The position numbers were made by a program, and so were the translations under genes. Positions 18,694 to 27,936 of a stretch of DNA of 64,000 nt are shown here, piece by piece. Below the pieces are notes generated by a model. The model ran no database searches, was not told the DNA's origin, and was given only the letters and a program-made list of their open reading frames with translations. Positions within the stretch are counted from its first letter, which is position 1, and each line of letters begins with the position of its first letter. The stretch covers positions 1 through 64,000 of the forward strand of contig CAWAFE010000038.1 in NCBI GenBank assembly GCA_963781215.1, in the 5' to 3' direction. Origin of the DNA: AP-15 sp963781215. Lineage in GTDB: Bacteria > Pseudomonadota > Alphaproteobacteria > ATCC43930 > CGMCC-115725.

Positions 18694-20561
18694 GCGGCGG
18701 CCGGCAGCCCGCGCTCGAGCAGCGCGGCGAGACGGCGGGCGAAGGCGGGCGGGTCGGGAAGCTGCTCGCCTTCGACGATCCGCGCCTGATCGAGCAAAAG
18801 CCAGGCGAACTCGGACAACTGGTCCGAGGCGCCGGTCTCACCGACCGTTGCCGCCAGGCGCTCGATCAGTTTGTGCCGGGGGTTGAGCTCCAGAATGCGC
18901 TTAGAGGCCGAATCGAGCTGGCGGTGCTGCTTCAAGAGCCGTTCGAGATGCATGTCCATGTCGCCCTCGTCGGCGACGAGGCAGACCGCACTGTCGGTCA
19001 GGCGGTCCGAGCTGCGCACGTCCTTGACTGCCTCGCCGAGCGCCAGCTTGAAGATCGCGATCAGGCTGGCGAGCCTGGCCGGCGGCTGCGGTTTCTCCGT
19101 CTCGGTGCGCTCCTCGGGCGGGGTGATCTTGTCGAGGTCGACGCCGCCGCGGGTTGCCGATTTGAACGGCTTCTCCTTATGGGTACCGATCGCCGGCAGC
19201 CAGAACTCGTCGATCGGGTCGGTCAGCAGCAGGACCTCGATCCCCCGCGCTCGGAAGCCTTCGAGCTGCGGGCTGCGCTTAACGACATCGAGGCTGTCAC
19301 CGGTCATCGTATAGATCGCGTCCTGCCCGGGCTTCATCGCCGCGACATACTCGTCGAGCGAGACGAGCCCGTCGCGCGCGGTCGAGCGGAAGCGGGCGAG
19401 CCCCAATAGCGTTTCGCGCTGCTCGCGGTCCTCGTAAAGCCCTTCTTTGAGCACGGCGCCGAAATTCTCCCAGAACTTGGCATATTCTTCGGCTGATTCC
19501 TCCGCCTTCTTGGCGAGCTCGCCCAGCACCCGCCGGGTCAGCTGCTGGCGTATCCGTGCCGCCATCGGGTTCGATTGCAGCATTTCGCGGCTGAGGTTGA
19601 GCGGCAAATCCTCGCTGTCGACGACACCGCGCAGAAACCGCAGATAAGGCGGCAACAGGTCGGTGCCCTCGTCGGTAATGAACACCCGCCGGACATAGAG
19701 CTTGACCCGGCTCTTGCGCTCCGGGTCGAAGAGGTCGAAGGGCTTTGTCGAAGGCACGAAAAGGAGGCTCGTGTACTCGAGGACGCCCTCGGCCTTGGCG
19801 TGCAAGGTCAGCCACGGATCGTCGAAGCTGTGCCCGACGTGGTGGTAGAACTCCTTGTACTGCTCGGGGGTGATTTCGGTCCGCGGCCGGGTCCAGAGAG
19901 CGGAGGCGGTGTTGAGCGTCTCTTCCTTGCCGCCCTCCCTCAGCACGATCGGCAGCCCGACATGGTCGGAGTAGGTCTTGACGATAGCGCGCAGCTTTGT
20001 GGGATCGAGGTATTCGTCCTCGCCCTCGCGCAGATGCACGATGATCGCCGCCCCGCGCGCGGCGTCGGGCAACGGCTCGATCGTGAACTCCCCTTTGCCG
20101 TCGGAAACCCAACGCCAGCCCTCGCCCTCCCCGGCTTTGCGGCTCAAGACCTCGACCTTGTCGGCGACCATGAAAGCCGAATAGAAGCCGACGCCGAACT
20201 GGCCGATCAGGCTCATATCCTTGCGCGCGTCGCCCGACAGCTGGTTCAGGAAGGCGGCGGTGCCGGACCGCGCGATGGTGCCGAGGTTCTCGATCAACTC
20301 GTCGTGGCTCATGCCGATGCCGTTATCGGCGACGGTCAAGGTGCGAGCCGATTTGTCGGGGGTGAGCACCACCTTGTAGCTGCTGTCGCCGTCGGCCAGC
20401 GCCGGTTCGGTCAATGCCGCATAACGCAGCCGGTCGCACGCATCGGACGCGTTGGAGATCAGCTCGCGCAGAAAGATCTCCTTTTCGCTGTAGAGCGAGT
20501 GGGCGACGATCTCGAGTAGGCGGCTGACTTCCGCCTGGAAATTCCTCGTTTCCTGGGTCAT
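18690..20561 (-). CDS. htpG: molecular chaperone HtpG (Hsp90)
   Basis: This 623-aa bacterial Hsp90 has the usual length. The N-terminal ATPase domain has VSRLLEIVAHSLYSEKEIFL, ELISNASDACDRLRY (Asn ATP ligand), LTVADNGIGMSHDELIENLG, GQFGVGFYSAFMVADKV and RGAAIIVHLREGE. The middle domain has FDLFDPERKSRVKLYVRRVF and GVVDSEDLPLNLSREMLQ. The C-terminal dimerisation domain ends the protein. The start at 20561 gives MTQETRNFQAEV; the frame stays open far upstream, but that is antisense to the helicase. A heat-shock-like promoter lies 37-65 bp upstream. Confidence 0.96.
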   Translation of the reverse strand: MTQETRNFQAEVSRLLEIVAHSLYSEKEIFLRELISNASDACDRLRYAALTEPALADGDSSYKVVLTPDKSARTLTVADNGIGMSHDELIENLGTIARSGTAAFLNQLSGDARKDMSLIGQFGVGFYSAFMVADKVEVLSRKAGEGEGWRWVSDGKGEFTIEPLPDAARGAAIIVHLREGEDEYLDPTKLRAIVKTYSDHVGLPIVLREGGKEETLNTASALWTRPRTEITPEQYKEFYHHVGHSFDDPWLTLHAKAEGVLEYTSLLFVPSTKPFDLFDPERKSRVKLYVRRVFITDEGTDLLPPYLRFLRGVVDSEDLPLNLSREMLQSNPMAARIRQQLTRRVLGELAKKAEESAEEYAKFWENFGAVLKEGLYEDREQRETLLGLARFRSTARDGLVSLDEYVAAMKPGQDAIYTMTGDSLDVVKRSPQLEGFRARGIEVLLLTDPIDEFWLPAIGTHKEKPFKSATRGGVDLDKITPPEERTETEKPQPPARLASLIAIFKLALGEAVKDVRSSDRLTDSAVCLVADEGDMDMHLERLLKQHRQLDSASKRILELNPRHKLIERLAATVGETGASDQLSEFAWLLLDQARIVEGEQLPDPPAFARRLAALLERGLPAAA

Positions 20562-20597
20562 GGCCTGCCGTTGTGAAATGGCACGAACGCGCCGAGG

Positions 20598-20626
20598 ATA
20601 TGTGGCGCAAAACCACGGCGCGCAAG
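20598..20626 (-). promoter_or_regulatory. putative sigma-32 (RpoH) promoter of htpG
   Basis: On the minus strand the sequence reads CTTGCGC, a 14-base spacer, then CCACATAT. The RpoH consensus is CTTGAAA, 13-15 bases, CCCCATWT. The -10 element matches 7 of 8 and the -35 keeps the invariant CTTG. It would start transcription about 30 bases before the htpG ATG, which fits the known heat-shock control of htpG. Found by eye only. Confidence 0.5.
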
Positions 20627-20735
20627 ACCGCGAGCCGGGCTCGTCGGGCGACGGCGGTAGCCTCAGCGTCGCAGGCGCCAGTTTTGGGCGCTTTGCGCTT
20701 GCGTTGGCGGCGGTCCCGCCCGATACCTTTGCGGC

Positions 20736-23228
20736 ATGGCCATGTTCAGCCCCGCTCCGCGGCTCGTCGCGGTCCTCGGGCCGACCAATACCGGCAAGAC
20801 CCATCTCGCCATCGAGCGCATGCTCGGCCATCGCAGCGGCATGATCGGGTTTCCGCTGCGGCTCCTCGCCCGCGAAAACTATGACCGAATCGTCAAGCTC
20901 AGAGGGGCGCGCGCAGTCGCTCTGATCACCGGCGAAGAAAAGATCCTGCCGCCGAACCCCTCCTATTTTGTGTGCACGGTCGAATCGATGCCGCTCGACC
21001 GCCCGGTCGATTTTCTTGCCGTCGACGAGATCCAGCTGTGCGCCGATCCGGAACGAGGGCACGTCTTCACCGCGCGCCTCTTGCATGCGCGCGGCGTGCA
21101 GGAAACGATGCTGCTCGGCGCCGACACGATCAAGCCGTTGATGCGGCGGCTCGTCCCAGAGGTCGAGCATGTCGCCCGGCCGCGTTTTTCGACCCTCTCC
21201 TACACTGGCCACAAGAAGGTGACCCGGCTGCCGCCGCGCAGCGCCGTCGTCGCTTTTGCCGTGGCCGACGTGTTCTCGCTGGCGGAATTGATCCGACGGC
21301 AGCGCGGCGGGACCGCGGTCGTACTGGGCGCGCTCAGCCCGCGGGCGCGCAACGCCCAGGTCGGCATGTTTCAGGCCGGCGAGGTCGACTATCTCGTCGC
21401 CACCGATGCGATCGGCATGGGGCTCAACATGGATCTCGACCATGTCGCCTTTGCCCAGATCGGCAAGTTCGACGGCCGCGGCCCGCGCCGGTTGAGCGCC
21501 GCCGAGATCGCCCAGATCGCCGGCCGTGCCGGCCGCCATATGAGCGACGGCACCTTCGGCACCACCGCCGAGCAGGGGCCGCTCGATCCCGAGATCGTCG
21601 AAGCCGTCGAAACCCATCGGTTCGACCCATTGACCCGGCTCAACTGGCGCAACACGCGGTTGCGCTTCGAATCGGTCGCGGCATTGCTCCAGAGCCTCGA
21701 CGAGCGGCCCTCGGTCCCCGGTCTCGTCCAGGCCCGCGAGGCCGATGACCACGGCGCCCTCCAGGCGCTTGCCCGCAATCGCGAGGTCATGGCGCTGGCG
21801 AGGCATCCGGGTGCGGTCCGGCTCTTGTGGGAGGTCTGTCAGATCCCCGATTTCCGCAAGGTGATGAGCGACAGCCACGCCCGGCTCTTGGCCCACATCT
21901 TCCTGCATCTCGCCGGCCCCGACGAGCGCCTGCCGATCCCGTGGATCGCCGGGCAGATGGCCAATCTCGACCGCACCGACGGCGATATCGACACCTTGAT
22001 GACGCGGATCGCTCATGTCAGGACCTGGACCTACATCACCCACCGCGGCGACTGGGTCGAGGGTGCCGTTGAATGGCAGGAGCGTGCCCGCGGCATCGAG
22101 GATCGGCTCTCCGATGCGTTGCACGACCTGATCACCCGGCGCTTTGTCGATCGCCGCTCGGCCTTCCTGGTACGCCGGCTCGCCGCCGAGGGCGAGCTCT
22201 TGGCCGCGGTGTCGGCGGCAGGCGAGGTCCAAGTCGAGGGCGCCTATGTCGGCCGGCTCAACGGGCTGCGCTTTCTTCCGGACGCGATCGACGGCGTCGA
22301 GATGCGGATGCTGATCGCCGCCGCCAATCGGGTGCTGCGCGGCGAGGTGGCCGCCCGGGTGCGCCGCCTCACCACCGACCCCGACGACGCCTTTGCCATC
22401 GACGCGGCGGGGATGCTGCGCTGGCGCGGCGACCTCGTCGGCCGGCTCGCGGCCGGCGAGACGATGCTGACCCCGCGGGCCGAGCCGTTCACCGGCGATT
22501 TCCTGGAGGGGGAGGCGCGCGAGCGGGTGCGCCAGCGTCTGCAGACGTTTGTCCGCGGCGAGATCGAGCGCCGGTTGGCGCCGCTCTTTTCCACCGGCGC
22601 GTTGCCGCTCGGCGGCGTCGGGCGCGGGCTCGCCTTCCAGCTCGCCGACACGCTCGGCGCCGTGCCCGCCGCCGAGGTCGGCTCGCTCGAAGCCCTCGAC
22701 CCGCGCGACCGGCGCGCGCTGAGCCGGCAGGGTGTGCGCTTCGGTACCGAAAGCGTCTATTTCGAGCCGTTGTTGCGGCCCGAGGCGCTGCGCCTGCGCG
22801 CTCTGTTGTGGGCGGTGCGCCACGGACGGCCGGTACCGTCCCTGCCGCCGGCGCGCCGGCTCGCCAAGCCAATCGAGATCGATCGGGAATTGCCGCCTTC
22901 GTTTTATGCCGCGATCGGATATCGCGTGCTCGACGGGCTCGCCTTGCGGCCGGACCGGCTGGAGCGTCTTGCCGCCGCGGCTCGCCGCCAGGCGCGCCGC
23001 GGCCCGTTTGCGGCCGACGCCGCGCTCGCGGCAACAGCCGGCGTAGAGCAAAGCACCTTGCGCCGGCTGCTGGCAGCGCTCGGCTACCGTGCCGTGGTGG
23101 AGGCCGGTGAGGAGACTTTTGTCGGCCGGGCGCGGCGCCGGGCCGAAGCCGTCGATCGCAGCCGCCGGCGTCAGCCGCCGCGGGAGGAAAATCCCTTTGC
23201 CAAGCTGCGGGAGCTGAAGCTCGCTTGA
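20736..23228 (+). CDS. Suv3-like superfamily 2 RNA helicase
   Basis: This 830-aa SF2 helicase resembles mitochondrial Suv3 and its alphaproteobacterial homologues. Walker A is GPTNTGKTHLAIER (residues 15-28), with FPLRLLARENYDR, VDEIQLCADPERGHVF (motif II) and GADTIKPLMRRLVPE. The C-terminal RecA domain has VDYLVATDAIGMGLNMDLDH and IAQIAGRAGRH (motif VI). A Suv3-type C-terminal region follows (LTRLNWRNTRLRFESVAALL). It probably unwinds structured RNA in decay or ribosome-linked processing. It overlaps the S4 protein gene by four bases (TTGA), a conserved pairing in Alphaproteobacteria. Confidence 0.9.
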   Translation: MAMFSPAPRLVAVLGPTNTGKTHLAIERMLGHRSGMIGFPLRLLARENYDRIVKLRGARAVALITGEEKILPPNPSYFVCTVESMPLDRPVDFLAVDEIQLCADPERGHVFTARLLHARGVQETMLLGADTIKPLMRRLVPEVEHVARPRFSTLSYTGHKKVTRLPPRSAVVAFAVADVFSLAELIRRQRGGTAVVLGALSPRARNAQVGMFQAGEVDYLVATDAIGMGLNMDLDHVAFAQIGKFDGRGPRRLSAAEIAQIAGRAGRHMSDGTFGTTAEQGPLDPEIVEAVETHRFDPLTRLNWRNTRLRFESVAALLQSLDERPSVPGLVQAREADDHGALQALARNREVMALARHPGAVRLLWEVCQIPDFRKVMSDSHARLLAHIFLHLAGPDERLPIPWIAGQMANLDRTDGDIDTLMTRIAHVRTWTYITHRGDWVEGAVEWQERARGIEDRLSDALHDLITRRFVDRRSAFLVRRLAAEGELLAAVSAAGEVQVEGAYVGRLNGLRFLPDAIDGVEMRMLIAAANRVLRGEVAARVRRLTTDPDDAFAIDAAGMLRWRGDLVGRLAAGETMLTPRAEPFTGDFLEGEARERVRQRLQTFVRGEIERRLAPLFSTGALPLGGVGRGLAFQLADTLGAVPAAEVGSLEALDPRDRRALSRQGVRFGTESVYFEPLLRPEALRLRALLWAVRHGRPVPSLPPARRLAKPIEIDRELPPSFYAAIGYRVLDGLALRPDRLERLAAAARRQARRGPFAADAALAATAGVEQSTLRRLLAALGYRAVVEAGEETFVGRARRRAEAVDRSRRRQPPREENPFAKLRELKLA

Positions 23229-23560
23229 GCGACGACGCCACTTCGAACACCGCCCCCAGCCGCCGGCTCGATCGGTGGCTGTGGTTCGCACGCCTCGTGA
23301 AGAGCCGGTCGCTCGCTTCCCGGCTTTGCGCCGCCGGGGCGGTCATGGTCAACGGAGCCGTCATCGGCAAGGCCAGGCATGGCGTGCGCGTCGGCGACAC
23401 GATCGGCCTGCCGCAGGGCGCCTTCCACCGCACGGTAGAGGTGCGGGCGCTCGGCACGCGGCGCGGCCCCTCGGCCGAGGCGCGGCAATTGTACGAGGAG
23501 ACCGCAGCACCGATGCGGCTCTCCGAGCGTGCCCGCGGCCTGGGTGCCATTGCTCGATGA
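23225..23560 (+). CDS. S4-domain RNA-binding protein (Hsp15/HslR-like)
   Basis: This 111-aa protein has one S4 domain: RRLDRWLWFARLVKSRSLAS, RLCAAGAVMVNGAVIGKAR and VRVGDTIGL. Hsp15-type proteins bind stalled 50S subunits carrying peptidyl-tRNA. The start is the TTG at 23225, which overlaps the helicase stop, implying coupled translation. Helicase and S4 protein commonly precede fdxA and carD in this group; here those two genes lie 9 kb further on, beyond the glycan island. Confidence 0.87.
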   Translation: MSDDATSNTAPSRRLDRWLWFARLVKSRSLASRLCAAGAVMVNGAVIGKARHGVRVGDTIGLPQGAFHRTVEVRALGTRRGPSAEARQLYEETAAPMRLSERARGLGAIAR

Positions 23561-23587
23561 CGCCGGTCCCGCGCGGGAGGCTGAGAC

Positions 23588-24593
23588 ATGAGCACCGGCC
23601 CTGACCCGCGCTTTGCGGTCTTCGCCGGAGCCAGGGTCGCCGTTACCGGCGGCCTCGGCCTGATCGGCTCCGCGTTAGCCCGTCGCCTCGTCGGTCTCGG
23701 CGCCGAGGTCATGCTGATCGACAGCATGATCCCCGATTACGGCGGCAACGACGCGAACATCGCCGACATCCGCGATCGCGTCGCGGTCGACATCGCCGAT
23801 ATCCGCGACCGCCACGCGCTGCGGTATTTGCTCACCGGCCGGGATTTTCTCTTCAACCTGGCGGCGCAGACGAGCCACCTCGAACTCGATGACGGCGCCC
23901 GAGGACGATTTGGCGATCAATTGCACCGCACAGCTAGAGCTCTTGGAGACCTGCCGAGCCATCAATCCCGGCATCGTCATCGTCCATGCCGGCACGCGGC
24001 AGATCTACGGTCGGCCGCTCTATCTTCCGGTCGACGAGCGGCACCCGCTGCGACCGGTCGACGTGAACGGCGTCAACAAGATGGCCGGGGAGGCCTACCA
24101 CCTGCTGTTTCGCGACGCCTACGGCATCCGCAGCCGCTCCCTGCGGCTGACCAACGTTTATGGGCCGGGGATGCGGATCAGGGACGCTCGCCAGACCTTT
24201 CTCGGCATATGGCTGCGCCTGGCGATCGAGGGCGAGCCGTTCGAGGTCTGGGGCGGCGAGCAGCGCCGCGATCTGCTCTATGTCGACGATGCGGCCGAGG
24301 CATTCCTGGCGGCCGCGGTCACCCCGGAGACGGAAGGGCTGGCGCTCAACGTCGGCGGCAACGAGCCGTGCACCCTTGCCACCCTGGCTGAGGCATTGAT
24401 TGCCGCGAACGGCGGCGGGCACTATGAGGTTCGCGAGTTCCCGCCGGAGCGCAAGCGCATCGACATCGGCGATTTCCTGACCGACGACCGCCGCTTCCGC
24501 GCGCTTTCCGATTGGCGACCACAGGTCCCTCTCGCAGAGGGGCTGCGCCGCGCGCTCGACTATTACCGCCGCCACCTGCCGAGCTATCTGTGA
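23588..24593 (+). pseudogene. NAD-dependent NDP-sugar epimerase/dehydratase, one frameshift
   Basis: Two frames join into a 334-aa extended SDR. The first part has RVAVTGGLGLIGSALARRL (NAD-binding GxxGxxG) and ends at FLFNLAAQTSHLE. The second continues from MTAPEDDLAINCTAQLELLE with HAGTRQIYGRP, VNGVNKMAGEAYH, LRLTNVYGPGM, RRDLLYVDDAAEAFLAA and LNVGGNEPCTLATLAE. Removing one A in CGAACTCG (about 23880) restores the family sequence SHLDSM, so this is a single-base shift in an otherwise perfect gene, likely assembly error or very recent. The usual YxxxK reads NGVNK, lacking the Tyr. It is the first gene of the glycan island; GTGA overlap or close spacing leads to the aminotransferase. Confidence 0.87.
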
Positions 24594-24600
24594 GGGCCGG

Positions 24601-25740
24601 GTGACCGCACCGACAATTCCGCAGACCGACCCGCACGCCGGCTATGTGGCGCAGCGCGCCGCGATCGACGCCGCGATTGCCCGCGTCCTCGAAGGCGGGC
24701 AATACATCCTCGGCCGCGAGGTCGAAGCGTTCGAGGCTGCGTTCGCCGATTTCCTCGGCGTCGGCCACGCGGTCGGCGTCGGCAGCGGGACGGACGCGAT
24801 CGAGCTGGCGTTGCGCGCCTGCGGCATTGGCGCCGGCGACCTCGTCTTCACTGTATCCTACACCGCGGTGGCGACGGTCGCCGCGATCGAACGGTCGGGT
24901 GCGGTCCCGGTGCTGGTCGATGTCGAGCCCGGCACCTATACGATGGCGCCGCGCGAGCTGGCACGAGCGCTGCAGAAACCACCCAAGGGCCGGCCTGCGG
25001 CAGTCCTGCCGGTCCACCTTTATGGGCAGCCGGCCGACCTGTCGTCTCTCGCCGATCTCGCCCGCGCGCGCGGGCTGCGCCTGATCGAGGATTGTGCCCA
25101 GAGCCATGGCGCGCTCGATCGCGGCCGGCCGGCGGGATCGTATGGCGATCTGGCGTGCTTCAGCTTTTATCCGACAAAGAATCTGGGCGCCCTCGGCGAC
25201 GGCGGCGTGGTTGTGACCAGCGATCCCGCGCTCGCCGCGGCATTGCGGGAAATTCGCGAATACGGCTGGCGCGAGCGGTACGTCAGCGCCCGGATCGGGG
25301 TCAATTCGCGCCTCGACCCGGTTCAGGCCGCGGTCCTCCTGGTCAAGCTCGGCGCCCTAATGCCCGGCAACGAGCGCCGCCGTGCGATCGCCGCACGCTA
25401 TGATGCGGGCCTCGCCGGGCTGCCGGTCGTCGTGCCCGGGCGACGCCCCGATTCAATTCACGTCTTCCACCAATATGTGATCCGGCTGCCCGGCCGCGAC
25501 GCGTTGCGCGAGCGGCTGCGGATGGCCGGCATCGGCACCGGCATACATTATCCAGTCCCGGTCCATCTTCAGCCGGCCTATCAGGGCCGTCTCGCCGCGG
25601 GGCCGTCGGGCCTCGGCGTAACCGAGCGCGCCGCCGGGCAAATCCTGAGCCTGCCGATCTACCCGCAGCTCTGCGACCAGGCGGTCGACCGCGTCGTCGC
25701 CGAAATCCGCGGGTTCCTCAGCCCTGGTGGATCAGGATGA
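24601..25740 (+). CDS. DegT/DnrJ/EryC1 family sugar aminotransferase
   Basis: This 379-aa PLP-dependent enzyme installs an amino group on a nucleotide-linked keto-sugar. GVGSGTDAIELALRA near residue 60 is the PLP-phosphate region. IEDCAQSHGA contains the Asp and Gln that contact PLP, and CFSFYPTKNLGALGDGG holds the catalytic Lys. C-terminal GIGTGIHYPVPVHLQPAY is typical of the family. The start is a GTG at 24601, eight bases after the epimerase stop, so the two are one operon. The 3' end overlaps the convergent SMR-like gene by 23 bp. With the neighbouring GT2 and flippase genes it points to an amino-sugar product, as in ArnB-type pathways. Confidence 0.92.
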   Translation: MTAPTIPQTDPHAGYVAQRAAIDAAIARVLEGGQYILGREVEAFEAAFADFLGVGHAVGVGSGTDAIELALRACGIGAGDLVFTVSYTAVATVAAIERSGAVPVLVDVEPGTYTMAPRELARALQKPPKGRPAAVLPVHLYGQPADLSSLADLARARGLRLIEDCAQSHGALDRGRPAGSYGDLACFSFYPTKNLGALGDGGVVVTSDPALAAALREIREYGWRERYVSARIGVNSRLDPVQAAVLLVKLGALMPGNERRRAIAARYDAGLAGLPVVVPGRRPDSIHVFHQYVIRLPGRDALRERLRMAGIGTGIHYPVPVHLQPAYQGRLAAGPSGLGVTERAAGQILSLPIYPQLCDQAVDRVVAEIRGFLSPGGSG

Positions 25741-26053
25741 CGCCGCCGCCAATCAGCACGATGCCGGCGATCTGCGGCCAGCCCAGAGGCTCGGCCCACA
25801 GGATGTGCGCGAGCACGGCGACGATCGCGTAGCTCGCCGACACCGAAGGAAAAGCGATCGAGACTGGGATCTTCTTCAGCGCCACGATGTAGCAGAACGC
25901 GGCGAGCACATAGATCGTAAAGCCGACCATGGTCAGAGGACTGAGAAACTGATCGACGAGCGTGGCCGAATCGTTGGCGGCCGATTTCAGCGCCACCTGA
26001 CCCGCGATGCCGAGCAGGATCCCTACCGCGAGGCTCACATAATAGAGAAGCAT
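25718..26053 (-). CDS. small multidrug resistance-type transporter (ArnE/ArnF-like flippase subunit candidate)
   Basis: This 111-aa protein has four hydrophobic helices: YYVSLAVGILLGIAGQVALK, PLTMVGFTIYVLAAFCYIVA, SYAIVAVLAHILWAE and IAGIVLIGGGVILI. AFPSVSASYAIVAVLAHI and the small size fit the SMR/EamA-half family that includes EmrE and ArnE/ArnF. No Glu equivalent to EmrE E14 stands in the first helix, which argues against a drug pump. Next to an ArnC-like GT2 (5-bp gap) and a PMT-like transferase, flipping of an undecaprenyl-phosphate sugar is the best inference. Only one such gene is present; it may act as a homodimer. Confidence 0.75.
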   Translation of the reverse strand: MLLYYVSLAVGILLGIAGQVALKSAANDSATLVDQFLSPLTMVGFTIYVLAAFCYIVALKKIPVSIAFPSVSASYAIVAVLAHILWAEPLGWPQIAGIVLIGGGVILIHQG

Positions 26054-26058
26054 CCCGC

Positions 26059-27087
26059 TCACGCGTGCTCGCGCAGCAAAACCGCAGCTCGGCTCTCGGC
26101 GGGGGCTTCGGCAGAAGACAGGGGACGGCTCCGCACGATCTCCCTGGTCACCGATTGCGGCTTGCGGTTCGCGGTCAGATAGAGCCGGCCGAGATACTCG
26201 CCGACGATGCCGAGGATCAACAGCTGGACGCCCGAGAGGAACAACACCGCAAACATCAGCGAGGCCCAGCCGGGCGGCGTCGACGACAGCAGCGCCTCGG
26301 CGATCGCCATGGCGCCGCCGACCGCGCCGAGCACGCTCAGCGCGAGCCCGGCGATGGTGCTGATGCGCAGCGGCATCACCGAGAAATTGACGAACATGCT
26401 CATCCACAACCGCAGCAATCGCCGCAGCGTGTAGTTGCTGCGCCCCGCCGCGCGCGGCAGGTGCCGCACCCGCAGCCGGTCGATGTCCTGAGTGACCTGG
26501 AGGATCAGTCCGTCGATATAGGGAAAGGGGCCCTCGTAGCGGGTGACCTCGCGCACGACGAAGGCGCTGAGGCAGCGAAAGCTGGACAAATAGAGCCCAC
26601 GCGGCTTGTCGAGCACAAAATCGGCCACCCGATTGGCAAAGCGGCTGGCAAGGTTGCGCCACAGCGCGTGTCGCTTCTCGTCGTAAAAGGTGTAGACGAC
26701 CTCCTTCCCGCTCTCTTGGGCGAAGGCCAGCAGGCGCGCGACTTCCTCCGGCGGGTTTTGCAAATCGTCGTCCATCGTGACCACGTGGCTGCCGCGCGCG
26801 TGGCGCAGGCCCGCCATCACCGCGTTGTGCTCGCCGTAGTTGCGCGCCAGGCCGACAAGAGTGATCGGCACTCGGGCCCGGCCGACCAGCCGGCGGCATA
26901 CCTCCAGACTGTCGTCGGGGCTGCCGTCATTGACCAGAACGATCTCGTGCCCGCCGGCGATCGACAGCTCTTCGAGCGCGCCGACCAGCTCGCCGACGCT
27001 GCCCGCCCCGTTATAGACCGGGATCACGATCGACAGCGCCGGACGCGGCGTCCCGTCCTCAGCATCGGGCCGGCCGGCTTCATCCAT
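26059..27087 (-). CDS. GT2 family polyprenyl-phosphate glycosyltransferase (ArnC/GtrB/DPM1-like)
   Basis: This 342-aa transferase would move a sugar from a nucleotide to polyprenyl phosphate at the cytoplasmic face. The GT-A domain has SIVIPVYNGAGSVGELVGAL, EIVLVNDGSPDDSLE (nucleotide site), GLARNYGEHNAVMAGL and VVTMDDDLQNPPEEVARLL (metal-binding Asp triad and acceptor loop). Two C-terminal membrane helices follow, TIAGLALSVLGAVGGAMAIA and LMFAVLFLSGVQLLILGIVG, then EYLGRLYL. ATG at 27087 overlaps the upstream methyltransferase stop region by 8 bp. Architecture matches ArnC and GtrB closely. Confidence 0.92.
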   Translation of the reverse strand: MDEAGRPDAEDGTPRPALSIVIPVYNGAGSVGELVGALEELSIAGGHEIVLVNDGSPDDSLEVCRRLVGRARVPITLVGLARNYGEHNAVMAGLRHARGSHVVTMDDDLQNPPEEVARLLAFAQESGKEVVYTFYDEKRHALWRNLASRFANRVADFVLDKPRGLYLSSFRCLSAFVVREVTRYEGPFPYIDGLILQVTQDIDRLRVRHLPRAAGRSNYTLRRLLRLWMSMFVNFSVMPLRISTIAGLALSVLGAVGGAMAIAEALLSSTPPGWASLMFAVLFLSGVQLLILGIVGEYLGRLYLTANRKPQSVTREIVRSRPLSSAEAPAESRAAVLLREHA

Positions 27088-27838
27088 CGGCGACGTCTCC
27101 CTTGGCGGCGACGGCGAGCAGCGAGCCGCCAAACGGCAATCGCAATCCGGCGCCCAACAAGGCGGATTCAAAGCCTGTCGCCGCTCGACACAGCGCGTCG
27201 ACCGGACGCGGGTAGACCGCCACGTCGCTGTGCGCGACCGCACCCCTCGGCGCGAGTTTTCGCGTCGCGACCATCAGCGGAAACAGCACCGCATTCCAAT
27301 AGGTCGCGTAGAGGAGCCGGAACCCCGCCGAGCGCAGCAGCCGATCGAGGCCGCGAGCCGAGTAGCGCCTGACGTTGTGCACGGCGGCGTCATGGCGCGA
27401 CAGCATCCAGCGATAGGCCGGCAGATTGAGGATGAGCCGCCCGTCTGCCGCGAGGCAGCGATGGAATTGGCGCAATGCGCGCGGTTCGTCGACATTGCGA
27501 TGGCATAGCACATCGGCGCTGAAGATCGCCGCTAAAGCGCCGTCGGCGAAGGGCAGCGAATCGACCGATCCGGCGCAGACCGGCCTGCCGCTCTTCTCCG
27601 CGGCGCGCGCGCAGGCCCGCGGCTCCACATCGAGCCCGAGCACGGTGCGGTCCGGAAAAGCCGCCGCAAGCCGGGCGAGCAGCCCGCCGGTGCCGCAACC
27701 GGCGTCGAGGATCGGCTGGCCCAACGCCTGCAACGGCAGCGGGCGGCGAGCCGCGCCGAGTAAATTCGCGTGCAGGGCGCCGAACCACCACATCGCGTCT
27801 TCGGCGCGATCGAGCCTGTCGTATTCGGAGCGTTCCAC
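27080..27838 (-). CDS. class I SAM-dependent methyltransferase
   Basis: This 252-aa methyltransferase has SAM-binding motif I ILDAGCGTGGLLARLA near residues 43-58 and the acidic end of strand 2 in VLGLDVEP. Motif III/IV is SVDSLPFADGALAAIFSADV, then LAADGRLILNLPAYRWM. It resembles Methyltransf_11/25 members in glycan clusters. The start is a GTG at 27838, and the gene overlaps the GT2 gene by 8 bp. Methylation of the amino sugar or its carrier glycan is inferred from position; a quinone or lipid substrate cannot be excluded. Confidence 0.83.
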   Translation of the reverse strand: MERSEYDRLDRAEDAMWWFGALHANLLGAARRPLPLQALGQPILDAGCGTGGLLARLAAAFPDRTVLGLDVEPRACARAAEKSGRPVCAGSVDSLPFADGALAAIFSADVLCHRNVDEPRALRQFHRCLAADGRLILNLPAYRWMLSRHDAAVHNVRRYSARGLDRLLRSAGFRLLYATYWNAVLFPLMVATRKLAPRGAVAHSDVAVYPRPVDALCRAATGFESALLGAGLRLPFGGSLLAVAAKGDVADG

Positions 27839-27936
27839 GCGATGTCCGGATAGTATCAGCTCAAAGAGCGTTGCGGCTCATGCGGCAACAAAACGCCGCA
27901 GCCGCCGAGGCTATTCCCGCGGGGGTGGCACAAGGC

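Noticed and set aside
18690..23291. A single 1533-codon minus-strand frame
   Set aside because: Only its last 623 codons are HtpG. The upstream 900 codons are antisense to the intact helicase gene, Arg/Gly/His-rich and without domains, a GC-rich shadow.
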